This document shows positions 1-11,600 of a stretch of 64,000 nt of DNA, in pieces. Position 1 is the first letter of the stretch, and every line of letters starts with the position of its first letter. Source of the DNA: Ascarosepion bandense (taxonomy: Eukaryota > Mollusca > Cephalopoda > Sepiida > Sepiidae); the NCBI GenBank assembly GCA_037127315.1, contig JBBBDQ010000347.1, positions 450,001 through 514,000 of the forward strand, given 5' to 3'. The translations under genes and the position numbers were made by a program. The notes beneath the pieces were generated by a model. That model did not search any database. It worked only from the letters and a program-made list of their open reading frames with translations, and had not been told where the DNA came from.

Positions 1-1617
1 GAAATTAAAAGACTTTAGAAAAAATCGGAAAGAAGGGATAGGATCTAATCTTGTTTAAAACACCGGAAAGGCTTTGAATTTATTATCGGATCATATCATA
101 ACTTTCTGAGTAGCTAATTCGTCGGGTGTGGCAAGTCTTTTTGTGCTTTATATGTCAATTCCTTTCAAGACGTCAGTAATCATGACTTACCAAAGTTTAC
201 ACAACAGTCTATTACTGCTGTCGTGTTGACCGTTTAGGATATCTCTTTGTCTGTGTTCTGATATCCATTTACAGTTAAGTAGATTAACTTCAGTTTTTCA
301 TTGATTCTCTTGTATTCTGTGCCTAGTAAGTGTTAAATCTCTAGCTCTGCTGTTCTCGTTTATGTCAGAGAATTTTGATTGGTTAGTTGGAAGTATAGGT
401 TTCCTTGCAGTTCGTATTTTCCTTAAAACTTCAAAATTGAACACATTTTGAGTCTTTGTTGTTATCATTAACATTCTCTAGAACCACAGATCGTTTTTTA
501 TCTTTGACGGAGATAAAAAATGCAAACCAGTCTGACAGATAAACATTCTATCCACAACGTAGTTTTTATCCTAGCAGCGTTAAAAATAATTTCACAGCAC
601 GTAAGGCTTAAAAAGCCACTGTAATGGAAGAGTTTACTACGCCAAAGAACGCATGAAAAAAAAAACAATGACAGAGAATGACAATGGCATAATGCGTTAA
701 ATCTTTGGAAGTTGTTAGATTGATCTTCAACGGAGAGAATGTTGTGGAGGACCATATTCGTCCTATACTAATACACACCTTGTACACACTTCTATTACTA
801 CCGACTATTACAAACGAACATGTGAGAGAACACCATATTTTATTATTTGAAATATATAAAATCTATGCTGCTAAAGTGTCTACAATATTTCATACACAAT
901 ATTCGATATGAGTAAATAAAAAAAATATATCAAAAATGGGTAAACGGTAAAACTGCTTACGAGTTTAATCAGGGAGAAAATTGCAATCGATTGGCGTTTG
1001 TAAGGCCAGGTGTTGTCTAAAATCTATTTGATGAATAAAAGCCCTCTCGGAAGCTATTTAGTTATTGATCTAATGTTTGGCGTTGTTGCTACATGATTTC
1101 TTTCCAGCTGAAATAATTTCATCGGATTAAACAGTCCGGAAAATTAAAACTAGGATACCCAACGCATTGAAAATCACTTGCTCTCGTGTTCACGTTATTT
1201 AGACAGAATTATACAGCTGCAAATAGTCAATTGTATGTAGTTAACAATTTGTAAAACATTGGTTCTGGTATTATCAGGTGTATTAAGCTATGTGGAATGA
1301 AGTCATTATTAAGATAAGTAAACTTTTCAAAATAACACAGAGTGTCAACATAGAGCCGGGCACTAATTATAGAATTTACTGTAGTACCAAAAAATAAGAA
1401 GATATTGCATCCTTAATTCTTTAGAGATTCATAAATAAATTCTACCAAGAGAAAAGAATTGAATGCCAAATGACATACTCGGGATGACGAAATTAGACAA
1501 ACATTGCAAAGGTATAGCACAGAATATGCAACACTACCCGCATAAATTTTAAACAAATACATACGAGATAAAGAGAAATGACTCAAAGATAAACTTGCAA
1601 AAATAGAAAGAATGACT
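1..1617. other. Unassigned AT-rich DNA
   Basis: I see no coding exon, RNA gene or recognisable repeat here. Open frames are short, unconserved in appearance and on both strands. Confidence 0.5.
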
Positions 1618-1624
1618 ATCACTA

Positions 1625-1908
1625 GTCAGTCAGTTAAGTGCCATACATGATACAGGCTTGGATGATTATGTCTCAAAAAAGATATAACCGTGCAGGTTTT
1701 CATGCAGTAAGATGCCATTACTTTCTGCAGTAAACTGGCTGCCAGCCAAGGCTATAGATCACAATCTGTCTTGTTTTTTAAACCATTACTAGATGGAAGA
1801 GATGGATATATACCTTTTCCAAGGGTATTTGTGCGTAAGTGAATGTAATGAATTCAAGTGGATTTCGAATCCCGATTTATCGTTTCGAGCCGATACCCAC
1901 TGCACCAC
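1625..1908 (-). mobile_element. SINE-A copy, near full length
   Basis: On the minus strand this has the SINE-A order: tRNA-like head with a box A-like tggtgcagtgg, a box B-like region, the 'cacttacgcacaaatacc' segment, the 'gcagaaagtaatggca' core and a (TGAC)n tail at 1625-1636. The 7-bp word atcacta lies at 1618-1624 and again at 1909-1915, which fits a short target-site duplication. It is moderately diverged from the copies at 5.6 and 49.8 kb. Confidence 0.75.
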
Positions 1909-2194
1909 ATCACTAATACATAAGATCTAAGGGAAGTAACAGTTCAAAAGACATGCCAACGGTCAGAAATAGAACGAATGCGTCGATGACGAATGACGAG
2001 AGACGACAATCAGCAACATAGGGAAATACAGATAACAAGGAATATAAAAACATGAATTGAAATCATTGCAGGATAAATTTAAAAAAGAAAAAACGGCTGG
2101 AACAGACGGAATTGAAATATTGATACTGGAAAACTTACATAATTTCGGCAATGACAAGATTAGACATACTATATGAAATATAAGACACTGAAAA

Positions 2195-2515
2195 TATACT
2201 TTTTTTTAGCCATTTCACCCCAAGCAACGCGGTATCGCCACTGATGTGCAGGGGCTACATAAGAGAGTTAAAATTTTAGACGGGAAAGGATTGAAAAACA
2301 ATGACGAACCAGCTACAGGGGGAGAAAGAGAAAGGGCAAGAGAAGCATATGAACACAGCAGATAAGGCATTTACGAAGGTAGAGAGAAAGGAAAAGAACA
2401 AGATACTCGAAGTGATGTGGAAAGAGCTAGAGTTAAGTGGATAGGAGATAGAAATTGACTTTGCACTTAAATTCTTGGAGGTTATATTTTTAGTAGTGGG
2501 GGTGAATAAATTTTT
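2195..2515 (-). mobile_element. LINE-A 3' end, decayed
   Basis: The left edge is the reverse complement of the LINE-A tail (ccccaagcaacgcggt... gtgcaggggctacataag). The right end at about 2455-2490 matches the end of the LINE-A ORF (motif NLQEFKCKVN in good copies). No open frame survives. It is a 5'-truncated relic. Confidence 0.7.
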
Positions 2516-2849
2516 AACATTTTAGCAAAGGCCAATAATCGGACAGGTCTGAGGGACCAGATATCCTGCTACCAACTACCCTATCTATGAGTGTCCCACT
2601 GATAGAGCGGTGTAGGGAGTTTTCATGCTGGTGATAAAGGAAAAAAGGGAATTAAAGTCCAAACTACCAGCAACAGAAAGTTAAAAAAGAAAACCCAAGG
2701 AGAAAAAAGTTCAGTTAAGCATAGCAAGGCAAGGAATTCAAGCTTAAATGAAATCTTAATGATTTACAGCCTAAATAAAATATCACTCACAAATGAAACA
2801 AATGCATGGTGTCAGATATTTTATAAGAATTCTTTTGATTTTTTTTTCT
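2516..2849. other. Unassigned
   Basis: I recognise nothing here. Confidence 0.4.
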
Positions 2850-3115
2850 GAGCATTTTGGAAGTTAATGGCCATTTATTGCAATATTTGAGTATCGTAGG
2901 TGTGCTTTCCTGATGTTAAATATCAGTTTACTTTTCCTGTCTCTCCTCTCAAAAACCTCGTTGTTTCTCACATGTTCTGTCCCTAGTATCCTCAGTATCC
3001 TTCTGTAGAACAATATTCAGGTTGCTTCAAGTTTTTCCTTCATTTTCGATGAGATTGTCCAGCATTCACTGCTATATTGCAGGACCAAACCTCATAGAAC
3101 AGTCCAGTACTCTCT
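2850..3115 (-). mobile_element. RTE LINE C-terminal fragment
   Basis: On the minus strand this aligns by eye with the 'mWFYR.MLRI' to 'SIRKRQLKFLG' part of the RTE ORF seen better at 48.3-48.9 kb. Frameshifts and substitutions make it non-functional. Confidence 0.6.
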
Positions 3116-3919
3116 TTGTTTCCGATAAGAAGTTATAATTAAATATATAGCACTGTCTATGAAGCCGGCTCTAAAAAATAGAGTGCACAACAGACCTAGA
3201 GAGGAATGAGAATAAAAACAGTGCAGGAGCATTAAATATATTGGAACAAGGGATATGATATTGATGCTTAGGTTATGAAAAAGAGCAATAAACATAATGA
3301 ATGATGTATGCCTATGCTTTATAAATTATAATAAATTACATCACAAAGAACATTTGGAAATGCTCGCTAACATATGAGGGGGAGATATTGAAATATTCCA
3401 GTTACGCGATACTAATATAAACAATATAAATATTACACGCTGCCGTAGGACAATAGTTATATGGCAATAACAAATAGGCATTTACAATAACAAAAACAAG
3501 TACAATACATTAAGAATGTTTAAGTAACTCCCAAAACAAGAAGAATGTTCATGTTGTCCAAATAGACGAGAATGTTTTTCGCAAGAATAAATACGAAACG
3601 ATATAACGTTACGCCAGCAATTGGTCCTCGTGGCTATCCCCACTAAAGCCGGAAAGGGAACTGGGTCCCAGATAAAAAAAAGAGTTCCTCAAAAGGGAAG
3701 ACAACAGTTATTACCCCTTAAGGGAAGACAACTATTGTTTCCCTACACAGTAAATATACAAAACGAAAAAAGGTGTAAGCCAAGGGTATATTTTCTCACC
3801 AGACATATTCAACCTATACAATGAGACAATTCTGCAGAAATTAGAAGTAAGTAGTCAGTTCAATCTTCACAAGAGCTCCAAACTATCGGCTTTGTGCCAT
3901 ATCTAAGCTAAGATCAGAA
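3116..3919. other. Unassigned, with a small 27-bp direct repeat
   Basis: Mostly featureless. The word aagggaagacaac occurs at 3693-3705 and 3720-3732, embedded in a 27-bp tandem unit rich in 'acccctta'. Such words are common at the ends of molluscan DNA repeats, but I cannot define an element. Confidence 0.35.
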
Positions 3920-3924
3920 AACGT

Positions 3925-3965
3925 CTAGGCATTTCAACGTAGTGTAATCGTTATCAAGCTTATCT
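3925..3965 (+). mobile_element. SINE-B head fragment
   Basis: Contains the SINE-B head words 'cgtagtgtaat' and 'caagctt'. It is separated from an inverted SINE-B piece at 4285-4375 by an RTE fragment. Confidence 0.45.
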
Positions 3966-3989
3966 TGATTAATAATGATTGAGTTATGC

Positions 3990-4258
3990 TGGACAATCTT
4001 ATCAAAGATGAAGAAACGACTTGAAGCAACAAAAATTCAATTCTACAGATGGATGCTGAGGATACCTGGGGCATAACATGTGAGTAATAACGAGGTATTG
4101 GAGAAGATGGAAACAAAAAGAAAACTATTACTTACCGTCAGGAAAATACAGCTGAAGTTTCTGGGACTTGTATGGAGGAAAGAGGGCTTGGAGAACTTGA
4201 TGCTAACAGGACGAATAGAGAGGAAGAACGACAAGGAAAAGAAAGTCATGATATTCTT
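3990..4258 (+). mobile_element. RTE LINE C-terminal fragment
   Basis: A partly open frame from 4080 reads SNNEVLEKMETKRKLLLTV, then LKFLGLVWRKEGLENL. This matches the C-terminal region of BovB-type RTE proteins after the RT domain. It ends before the usual (GAA)n tail. Confidence 0.7.
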
Positions 4259-4284
4259 TCCTCATATTTACAGTCTGGTGCAAT

Positions 4285-4375
4285 ATCCAACGTGATTGTC
4301 AAAGCAGATCGAACTCACTTCTGACTTAAAATCTTTATAGCGAGACAAGCTTGTTAACCATTACACCACGTTTTG
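4285..4375 (-). mobile_element. SINE-B fragment
   Basis: Reverse-complement SINE-B with 'cgaactcac' (box B complement), 'cgagacaagcttg' and 'aaccattacaccacg'. Its 5' part lies to the right. Together with 4400-4575 it forms a unit repeated at 4960-5245. Confidence 0.65.
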
Positions 4376-4399
4376 TTGCCCCTTGCGCAACATTTTTGT

Positions 4400-4575
4400 T
4401 ACACATAGTAAATCTCCATTTCAATTGAGATACAGTTAATTGATCCCTATATCATTTGAGATATATTTAACTGATCTCTATGCCATTTGAGATACTGTTA
4501 TTTGATCCAGTCTTATCTTGACTTTTCAATTAAATAAATATATAATGTAAATATCAGTAAATCACTCGAAACTGA
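4400..4575. repeat. Short tandem array, copy 1 of a local duplication
   Basis: Imperfect tandem units of about 38 bp built on 'catttgagatactgttaattgatc', followed by 'taaatatcagtaaat'. The same block recurs at 5060-5245, each time to the right of a minus-strand SINE-B. Confidence 0.7.
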
Positions 4576-4796
4576 TGTCTTGAACAGATGAATGGCGGAG
4601 CGGGGGTGGGGTTGATTGAGATAACGGATAACTGCTAAGAGAGACGAGAAAGAGCGAGATGTCGAAGGCCGTGATATCATACGCCCTGGAGAGACATAGC
4701 ACACTGAAGAAAAAAAAACTGAGTTCGATTCTTACAGGGTGCTGCACACCTTCAGCTTATTCTACGTGTAAGCTGCGCTTAAAAATAATCCTTGAA

Positions 4797-4911
4797 CATT
4801 TCGGCGTAGTGTAATGAACGATTGTCTCGCTAAATAAATTACGAATGAGAAATGAGTTCGGTCCTCACTGCATTCCTCATATATACGGTCTTGTGCTACA
4901 GCTAAGGTGAT
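4797..4911 (+). mobile_element. SINE-B copy
   Basis: Plus-strand SINE-B: 'cgtagtgtaatgaacga', 'gtctcgcta', 'gagttcggtcctcact' (box B region) and a 'cttgtgctacagctaag' end. It abuts a minus-strand copy, giving an inverted pair. Confidence 0.65.
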
Positions 4912-5045
4912 TTTCTAAGCGTAACTTAGATGTGACACATGGCTGCAAGTGTGAGGTACCCAGTGTGGATCGAACTCACGACTGAATTATAATTTTTATA
5001 GAGACACAAGCTTGTTAACCATTACAACTGGTTCTGTTGCCTCTT
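4912..5045 (-). mobile_element. SINE-B copy
   Basis: Reverse complement of SINE-B from 'ttctaagcgtaacttagatg' through 'gatcgaactcacgac' to 'gttaaccattac'. Head-to-head and tail-to-tail SINE-B copies here could fold into a hairpin if transcribed. Confidence 0.7.
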
Positions 5046-5059
5046 GGGCCACATCTCAG

Positions 5060-5245
5060 TTACGGTTAGTACATCTCTGTATCATTTGAGATACTGTCAA
5101 TTGATCCATATTTTATTTTAAATACTTTTAATTAATCTCTATTTCATTTGAGATACTATTAATTGCTCTAGCCTTGTCTTGATTTTTTATTTAAATAAAT
5201 AAATGTATAAAATAAATATCAGTAAATAACTCTAAACTGAACATT
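5060..5245. repeat. Short tandem array, copy 2 of a local duplication
   Basis: Same units as at 4400-4575 ('catttgagatactgtcaattgatc', 'taaatatcagtaaat'), offset by about 660 bp. Confidence 0.7.
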
Positions 5246-5551
5246 TAATATTAATATTTTCTGCCATCATTTACTCTTTTTTATACTAAAAATCGCTCTG
5301 CACAAGGTTTGAGAGCCACTCAAGTTACTGTATTATGGTTTGATGATAATTATAAATACATTGTGGGGTATGAATTAGATATGTAGTAATAGGACGAAAC
5401 GCTTATGATGATAAGAATTATAGATACTGACTGACCCATATCTTAATACCGTAACATAAATTATCTGTATTTTCTATAATTACTTTCAAGGTAATGTTTC
5501 TGGTGAAAATTCTTTTATAATAGCTTAACGTTATGAATTTAAGCATAATAT
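5246..5551. other. Unassigned
   Basis: AT-rich; I recognise nothing here. Confidence 0.4.
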
Positions 5552-5560
5552 TAGACTGGC

Positions 5561-5859
5561 GGATGTGCGTTGTGGTCCAGTGGATATCCGCCCGGAACGA
5601 GAAATCGGGGAGCCGAGTTTGAATTCCAGTTGAATTCATTGCATTCCCTTACGCGCAAATACCATTGGGAAAGGTATTAATCCGTCTCTTCCCTCCAGTT
5701 ATGGGTTAAATAACAGGTTCTATAGCCTTGGCCGGCAACCGTTCTACCGCAGAAAGCAATGGCAACCTACTGCGGGATAATCTTCTGCCCAGTCAGTGAT
5801 GTCTCTTTCGAGACATGATCACCCAAGCGTGTTTCACGTATGGCACTTAACTGACTGAC
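5561..5859 (+). mobile_element. SINE-A, full length with target-site duplication
   Basis: The best-preserved SINE-A. The tRNA-like head carries 'gtggtccagtgg' (box A-like) and 'gagtttgaattcc' (box B-like). A body follows with 'cccttacgcgcaaatacc', a core 'cagaaagcaatggcaacc' and a small hairpin 'gtctctttcgagac', and then a terminal ctgactgact. The word tagactggcgga is at 5552-5563 and 5860-5871, a 12-bp duplication that partly overlaps the head. It is non-autonomous; Pol III transcription is inferred from the boxes. Confidence 0.85.
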
Positions 5860-5871
5860 TAGACTGGCGGA

Positions 5872-6025
5872 AAGGTTTCATCATTTTACAGTTGAAATCC
5901 TAGATTTCACCGTAGGTTCTATGCTAAAGATTTCTTCTGTCGCACTTCTCGCTTGTGGCTTCTGGCGTCTTGCATTTCAGTCAAGATTGGCATTGAAAAT
6001 TTCAATGCAGTGTCAAATGTTATAT
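5872..6025 (+). mobile_element. LINE-A ORF-end fragment
   Basis: Resembles the LINE-A segment encoding FSRTSRLWNSLP and following residues ('gcacttctcgcttgtgg' against 'gcacttcccgactgtgg'), very decayed. SINE-A sits directly upstream. Confidence 0.5.
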
Positions 6026-6117
6026 TTCTTCTCCTTAATTCCTATTCATTTTATTCATATTATCTGACATCCCATTGCATATATAAATATATTTTTCCAT
6101 TGGCGATCGTATATTGA

Positions 6118-6146
6118 ACTTCTTAGCGCAGCTTAGATGGAACATT
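6118..6146 (-). mobile_element. SINE-B 3' end piece, split from its body
   Basis: 'cttagcgcagcttagatgga' is the reverse complement of the SINE-B 3' end. LINE-A follows directly, and further SINE-B sequence appears at 6590-6750, so LINE-A may have landed inside this SINE. Confidence 0.45.
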
Positions 6147-6590
6147 TTTTTAATCATTTCACGCCAAACAAGGCATTCCACTGCCACAATTGCGCAGGGG
6201 GTTACATAGATGAAAATGATGTGAAAGAGTAGGTAGGTATAGGAAATGTCAAAAGGAGGGTGATAGACAGGTAATGATACCGAGGATGAGGGTTGGGTCG
6301 ATGGGAAGAGTGTTTGAAAGAATGGATGCGAGTTAGTGTATTAGGTGTCTATTGACCTTACATTTAAACTCTTAGAGATTGTAGCTGTCGGGGAAGCAAG
6401 CGTATGGAAGGGAATTCCACAGTCGTGAAGTGCGAGAAAAGAAGCTGTTGCAGTAGTAATTGCGGTTACATCTTATCTGTTTCACTGTAAAAGGGTGGGA
6501 CTAAGTTGCTAATCTAGTATCTCGTGCCAAATTCATACCTGGAGGGCACCAGTGATCTAAGTTCATTGGAGCAGAAACCGTGAAAGTATT
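6147..6590 (-). mobile_element. LINE-A 3' end, 5' truncated
   Basis: Minus-strand LINE-A: tail with the reverse complement of 'tgcttggcgtgaaatgatt' at the left, then the ORF end (6345-6590) matching residues 'RLWNSLP', 'FTVKP' and 'DELRSL'. Stops and a shift break the frame. Confidence 0.75.
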
Positions 6591-6750
6591 TATAAGAGAG
6601 GCACATGGGTAAATGAATGATTTGCCCAGTGGCATCGAACTCACCTTAGATGGAACATATGGGAAAATGAATGGGTTGCCCAGTGTCATCGATCTCACTT
6701 CTAAGGATTTTAGCTTGATAAACTTGCTTAACATTACATCATGACTATAT
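6590..6750 (-). mobile_element. SINE-B fragments, partly duplicated
   Basis: Two SINE-B-like pieces in a row, each with 'gcccagtg.catcga.ctcac'; the second continues to 'aacttgcttaacattac'. A local duplication or two nested copies. Confidence 0.5.
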
Positions 6751-7225
6751 CCCCAGACATGAGTGTATAATAGAATAATGTCCGATACATAATTCTAATT
6801 TATGCTTTTAAATGAGTGCATCTTTGCTTAATAATGAGTGTGATAGTTGAACAAAATTTATATTAAAATGTAAAAAATGAACTTTGGACAATTTATTCAT
6901 AACTTCGATGTGGATGTTCGGAAATTGGAAAGATATAATAATATGTTGAATAAAACTTCCCTTTTTATTTGGTACACGTTTTTGAGTTGCTATCTTTTTT
7001 TTTCTTATTTTCTTAAATACTGACATTAATATCTACCGGCCTAGTTTGTGAAACGTTACCAAAGAAAAAGTGTGTCTACAACAAGAATTGAATTTTTATT
7101 CTATTATTCTTCAAATCAGAAAAATTACTGCTTAAGCAGAGAGTATCCCTACCAGTTTTTCTGCAAAGTGAATACTGACGGAACAATTTTTTAATTACCA
7201 ATTTAATAAAAGTATTTTTCTCGTT
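6751..7225. other. Unassigned
   Basis: AT-rich; nothing recognised. Confidence 0.4.
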
Positions 7226-7512
7226 TGCTAAATGTGCGTGGTGGTGCAGTAGATATCGTAACGAGAAATCAAGGAGTCAAATTATAATTTTACTTAAATT
7301 CGTTACATTCACTTACGCGCAAAACCCATTGGGAAATGAGTTAATCGCTCTTTTCCCTCTAGCTATGGGCCAAATAACAGAAGACATGATATTCTATAGC
7401 CTTTGTTGGTAACCAGTCTGCCGCAGAAATTAATGGTAATCTACTGCGGAAAAATCTTCTACCCAGTCGGTCGTGTCTCATTCGAGACAGGATCACCACA
7501 GCGTGTAATTAA
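7226..7512 (+). mobile_element. SINE-A copy
   Basis: Diverged SINE-A with 'gtggtgcagtagatatcg', 'cacttacgcgcaaaaccc', 'gccgcagaaattaatgg' and the hairpin 'gtctcattcgagac'. The (TGAC)n tail is lost. Confidence 0.75.
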
Positions 7513-7604
7513 TTGATTTTTCTGGTACAGACTTATACAAATCTATGTACCCTAGATCAATTTTCGTAGCCGGAACAAAAAAGAAAAAATGAATTATGAA
7601 GGAA

Positions 7605-7712
7605 TAAGGGTTTGGTATAATGGATAGAAACTCGAAATGAGTAATGAAAGTGCCGAGTTCGAATTCTAGTCACCGCATTGCATTCATTTATGCGCAAATA
7701 ACATAAGAAAAG
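7605..7712 (+). mobile_element. SINE-A or related tRNA-like head fragment
   Basis: Head only: 'ttggtataatgg' (box A-like), 'gagttcgaattct' (box B-like) and 'catttatgcgcaaata'. The body is missing. Confidence 0.55.
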
Positions 7713-9234
7713 ATCTAGATATAAGTTAAAAAGAAGAGTAAAATGGGCTATTCACTCTAATGAAATCTACTCGGAATTGAAAAAACAAGGTCTATAGGAT
7801 TGAAATCCTATATCATCCATCAACAAACTAAAACAGACAAAGTAAAATTGCTCACCCGCAAATTCGGATCCAAACGACTAAAAACATTTTGGAAAAAACC
7901 CAAGTCAAGAAAAATTCACAAGTCAGGGTGAAAAGTAAAATTCTGTATCCTGACTGGATTAGAAATTGAAAATTCATATATAACCTTTTTTCACACCTAA
8001 AAGTGAAAATGCTCGCTGGAGCCGGTCACATGACCAGATTCACTACTTAATGACAATTCACAACCGGTCAAAAGCAGTCAGAATGAGAGCGGTATGTGAT
8101 AACATCTCAGAATGTAAGGATAAAACCTTGAAGCTGACTCGATCACGTCTCCTTGACCTCTTCGTCCAACTTTCTTTTCTTCTTTTTCACTTCACGTATG
8201 GTCGCTTCACGGATGCATTCGACCTTTTCTTTCAATTCTCATTTTCACTCCACGCCACCAAAGAGAGCAACAGTAACAACAAAATTGAAAACAGGAAGTG
8301 CTAAGTACAATTTTCCTTTATTTGTTTAACCTTCTCTCTCACACTGTCGCCAACCTACCAAAAGGAGGAAAGAGACATAAGTCTTTACATTCTTCTTCTT
8401 CACAACTATGAACTTTAAATACCAACATTTCTCTTTAAACAATTTTAACTACGAAGCTGCATGAATTTCTTAGTAAATATTTTTTTTTCTTACAAATATG
8501 TTATAATGTTCAGTTAACAAAATATCACTTATATCTTTCTTCTTACAATTTTGTTATTCTGTTAATAAATCTTTGCTTTAATGTAGAGACGAAATATTTT
8601 ATCCTTCCACATTTCACCAGCCAACCTTTAACCTTCTGATATTTAAATTGTGGCCAATCTACGAAGCATTACCGAGGCTCTTACACTTCGTTTGAGTATC
8701 CTGTGGAACATTAAGCGGACCAATTCGCAGTCATTTTTTCTGAAAACTATAGTTGGTTTAATGTAAGCTTTGACCACTATAATTAAAACATATCTTCAGT
8801 TAGATTGGCCTTTCAGTTCTAAGTGCCTAACTATTGCATACGATGGAAGGGATTGTCATCTAATCTAAATCTACAGAGAATTGCGCTGATGTGAGAAAAT
8901 AACGCTAGTATTAAACGAGCATTTGAGTTACATGTTCCCAGGTTCACATAAACACAAAATATACAAAATACAGAAAAAGTGGCTGGAAGATTGACAATGA
9001 GTCCACAAAAAAAAATAAAATAAAATAAAATTATCGATTTTCTGAAACTTACATTTAGACAAAAATGAATTTGCTTCGATAAAATCATAACCTGTCCACG
9101 ACAAAAATATTAGCTTGGCAATCAATGGAAGATTCTGCTGATAAAGCCGTAGTTAATATTTGCCAATACTAGTTGTGTCCCGCAGTTTCGTGAACTTGCA
9201 ATAACAATGGCTTCGTTTGAGCAATCGGTTTCAA
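7713..9234. other. Unassigned
   Basis: No recognisable gene or repeat; an A/T-rich interval with short frames on both strands. Confidence 0.4.
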
Positions 9235-9485
9235 TCAACCAATCCGGCGCTCGCGAGCATATACACACGCAGTATTCAAATCTTCAACTGGTCGGTTGAC
9301 CAACCCGGCCACTTTTACTCGTGCGTGCAGATGTCCAGGCTCTTCGGAGCATGAATTCTTCTTCTTTCTGTCAGTCTGTTCGTCCGATTCGTATGTCGTC
9401 CGTCCCGGCACGATGTTACAGCCTGCCAAGTGCAAGAAGCGAAACGGAATCTGCTGACACGCAGCGCGTAGGAAGAAGTTGAGCT
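9235..9485. other. CpG-rich patch in AT-rich DNA
   Basis: Unlike its neighbours this ~250-bp patch is rich in CG dinucleotides ('gcgctcgcgagc', 'cgtccgtcccggcacg', 'cgcagcgcg') and has a palindrome ggttgaccaacc. Both strands have open frames but no family is recognised. It might be a promoter-proximal or unmethylated segment, or part of an unknown repeat. Confidence 0.35.
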
Positions 9486-9639
9486 AGAAATATGGACATT
9501 GATGCATTGGGACAGAGGTCGTACGATCAAATAATAGATGGATGGGGAAAAATGTATAGATAGGATCAGACTTAACGAGATGTGAATGGATAAATAAAAG
9601 TATTAACAGTGACAGAGAGTATATAGACGGAGATATAAA

Positions 9640-9647
9640 TAAATGAT

Positions 9648-9691
<44 letters not shown>

Positions 9692-9726
9692 CTGAATAGA
9701 CTGAGAAAGATATCGAACAAATTGAA

Positions 9727-9765
<39 letters not shown>

Positions 9766-9776
9766 TTGAACAGGCT

Positions 9777-9832
<56 letters not shown>

Positions 9833-9911
9833 AGGATACTGAATAGACTGAGAAAGATATAGAACAAATTGAAATAGATAGATAGATAGATAGATAGATA
9901 TTGAACAGGCT

Positions 9912-9959
<48 letters not shown>

Positions 9960-10000
9960 AGGATACTGAATAGACTGAGAAAGATATAGAACAAATTGAA

Positions 10001-10039
<39 letters not shown>

Positions 10040-10050
10040 TTGAACAGGCT

Positions 10051-10100
<50 letters not shown>

Positions 10101-10133
10101 TTCAATAGACTGAGATAGATATAGAACAAACTG

Positions 10134-10178
<45 letters not shown>

Positions 10179-10213
10179 CTGAATAGACTGAGAAAGATAT
10201 AGAACTAAATAGA

Positions 10214-10272
<59 letters not shown>

Positions 10273-10283
10273 TTGAACAGGCT

Positions 10284-10318
<35 letters not shown>
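9640..10318. repeat. Compound GATA minisatellite
   Basis: Blocks of (GATA)n alternate with two spacer words: 'tactgaatagactgaga' plus 'agatatagaacaaattgaaa', and 'ttgaacaggctta'. The alternation repeats about five times, so the array has a higher-order unit of roughly 120-150 bp. It closes with (GA)n at 10301-10318. Confidence 0.95.
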
Positions 10319-10319
<1 letters not shown>

Positions 10320-10394
10320 TGGACCAGACATAGAAACAAAGAATGAAAAAAGCATATGAAGGAACAGAGTTATGTGGGCAAAGACGTAAATATG

Positions 10395-11600
10395 AAATTA
10401 CTTTTCTTCATGTGCGTGTCCCTTCAGGTCGTAGGCGATCATGGACTGCCTCTTGTTTCCGTATCTTAGCGTCCTCAATAATTTTCTCCTCGTATCGCTT
10501 CTAAACCCCTTCTCTGCAATTCATTTGCGCATAACAAGTATGTCCCTCGCTGCTTTCCTATGTTTCACCCTTCCTTCATCCGTCCTGTGAATATTCAATT
10601 CTCCAGGCCCTTCTTCCTCATTGCATATCCCAGGAACCTCTTTTGTTTCTTCCTGATGTTAAGTCTGAGTTTTCTTCTCGTTTGCATCCTTTCCAACACC
10701 TCATCGTTGCACACTTGATCCGTCCATGGTATCCTCAGCATCCTTCTGTAAAACCACATTTCTGCTGCCTCAAGCCTCTAACATTCACTTCTATACAGAA
10801 GGACAGATATCACACAGCAATCCAACATTCTTTTCTTTGTTTCTAATGGGATTTTCCTATCTTTCAGTACTCTGACTAGCTACTGAAATGCGTCTTTGTC
10901 CATGCCCATGCGTCATTGAATCTCAGTGCCGCACTTTCCATCCTCTGTCAAAACACATCCCTGGTATTTGATTTTTCTACTTGTTTTATTTCACTATATC
11001 TGACTTGAAGTTGGCATATTAGGCTCCTTTTTTGCTGATGACCATTTATTTAGTTTTCTTGAAGATTTGCTCACTCCTTTCTTCTCATTTTTATGCTACC
11101 TTCTGTAGAAGGTCCTGCATATTCCTTTCCGTGTCTGCTATCAGCATATCTTATATTGTTGAGATTGTAGTCGCCAATGACAAATCCTGGCAAAGCTTTT
11201 ATTTCTCTCATAATTGCATCGCTGTAAAGGTTAAAAGATCTGGTGAGGAAACACATCCTTGCATTACACCTCTTTCTATTAATTCATTTCCTACTCTTAC
11301 AAATGTAGTTTGCTGCTAATATAGATTCTTGATTATCTTACCCTCTTTCCGAAAATGTCGAGGTTGTCGAGCATCTCTATCAAGTCTTTGTGCCGTACTT
11401 TGTTGAACGCCTTTGCGTAGTCTATAAAACACAGATAAAGGCCCTTCTGCCTTTGTATTGTTCGTTCGGATAGCATTCTGAGCACGAATATGGCATTCTT
11501 CGTCCCGGTATGTTTAACAAAGACACATTGCTCTTGTCCTATCTCTGGGCTGATTCTGCTGAGCGATCCTTTTCTCAGTATCCGGATAATGTTTTGTTAT
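10395..11600 (-). mobile_element. RTE LINE, RT core to C-terminus, broken
   Basis: The longest RTE copy. On the minus strand, about 11300-11070 reads FNLYSDAIMRE, then GFVIGDYNLNNIRYAD followed by SR instead of the second catalytic Asp, as in the BovB-like RT palm. The C-terminal part runs down to 10400, where the expected 'gggacacgcacatga' end and a short GAA-like tail appear. Multiple frameshifts; a dead copy. Confidence 0.8.

Noticed and set aside
8800..8830. Another minus-strand CUGAAGA word as a hammerhead
   Set aside because: No GAAA at proper spacing and no stem II.
9484..10355. Open frames of Tyr-Leu-Ser-Ile repeats on the minus strand
   Set aside because: They are translations of the (GATA)n array, with no start context or non-repeat domain.
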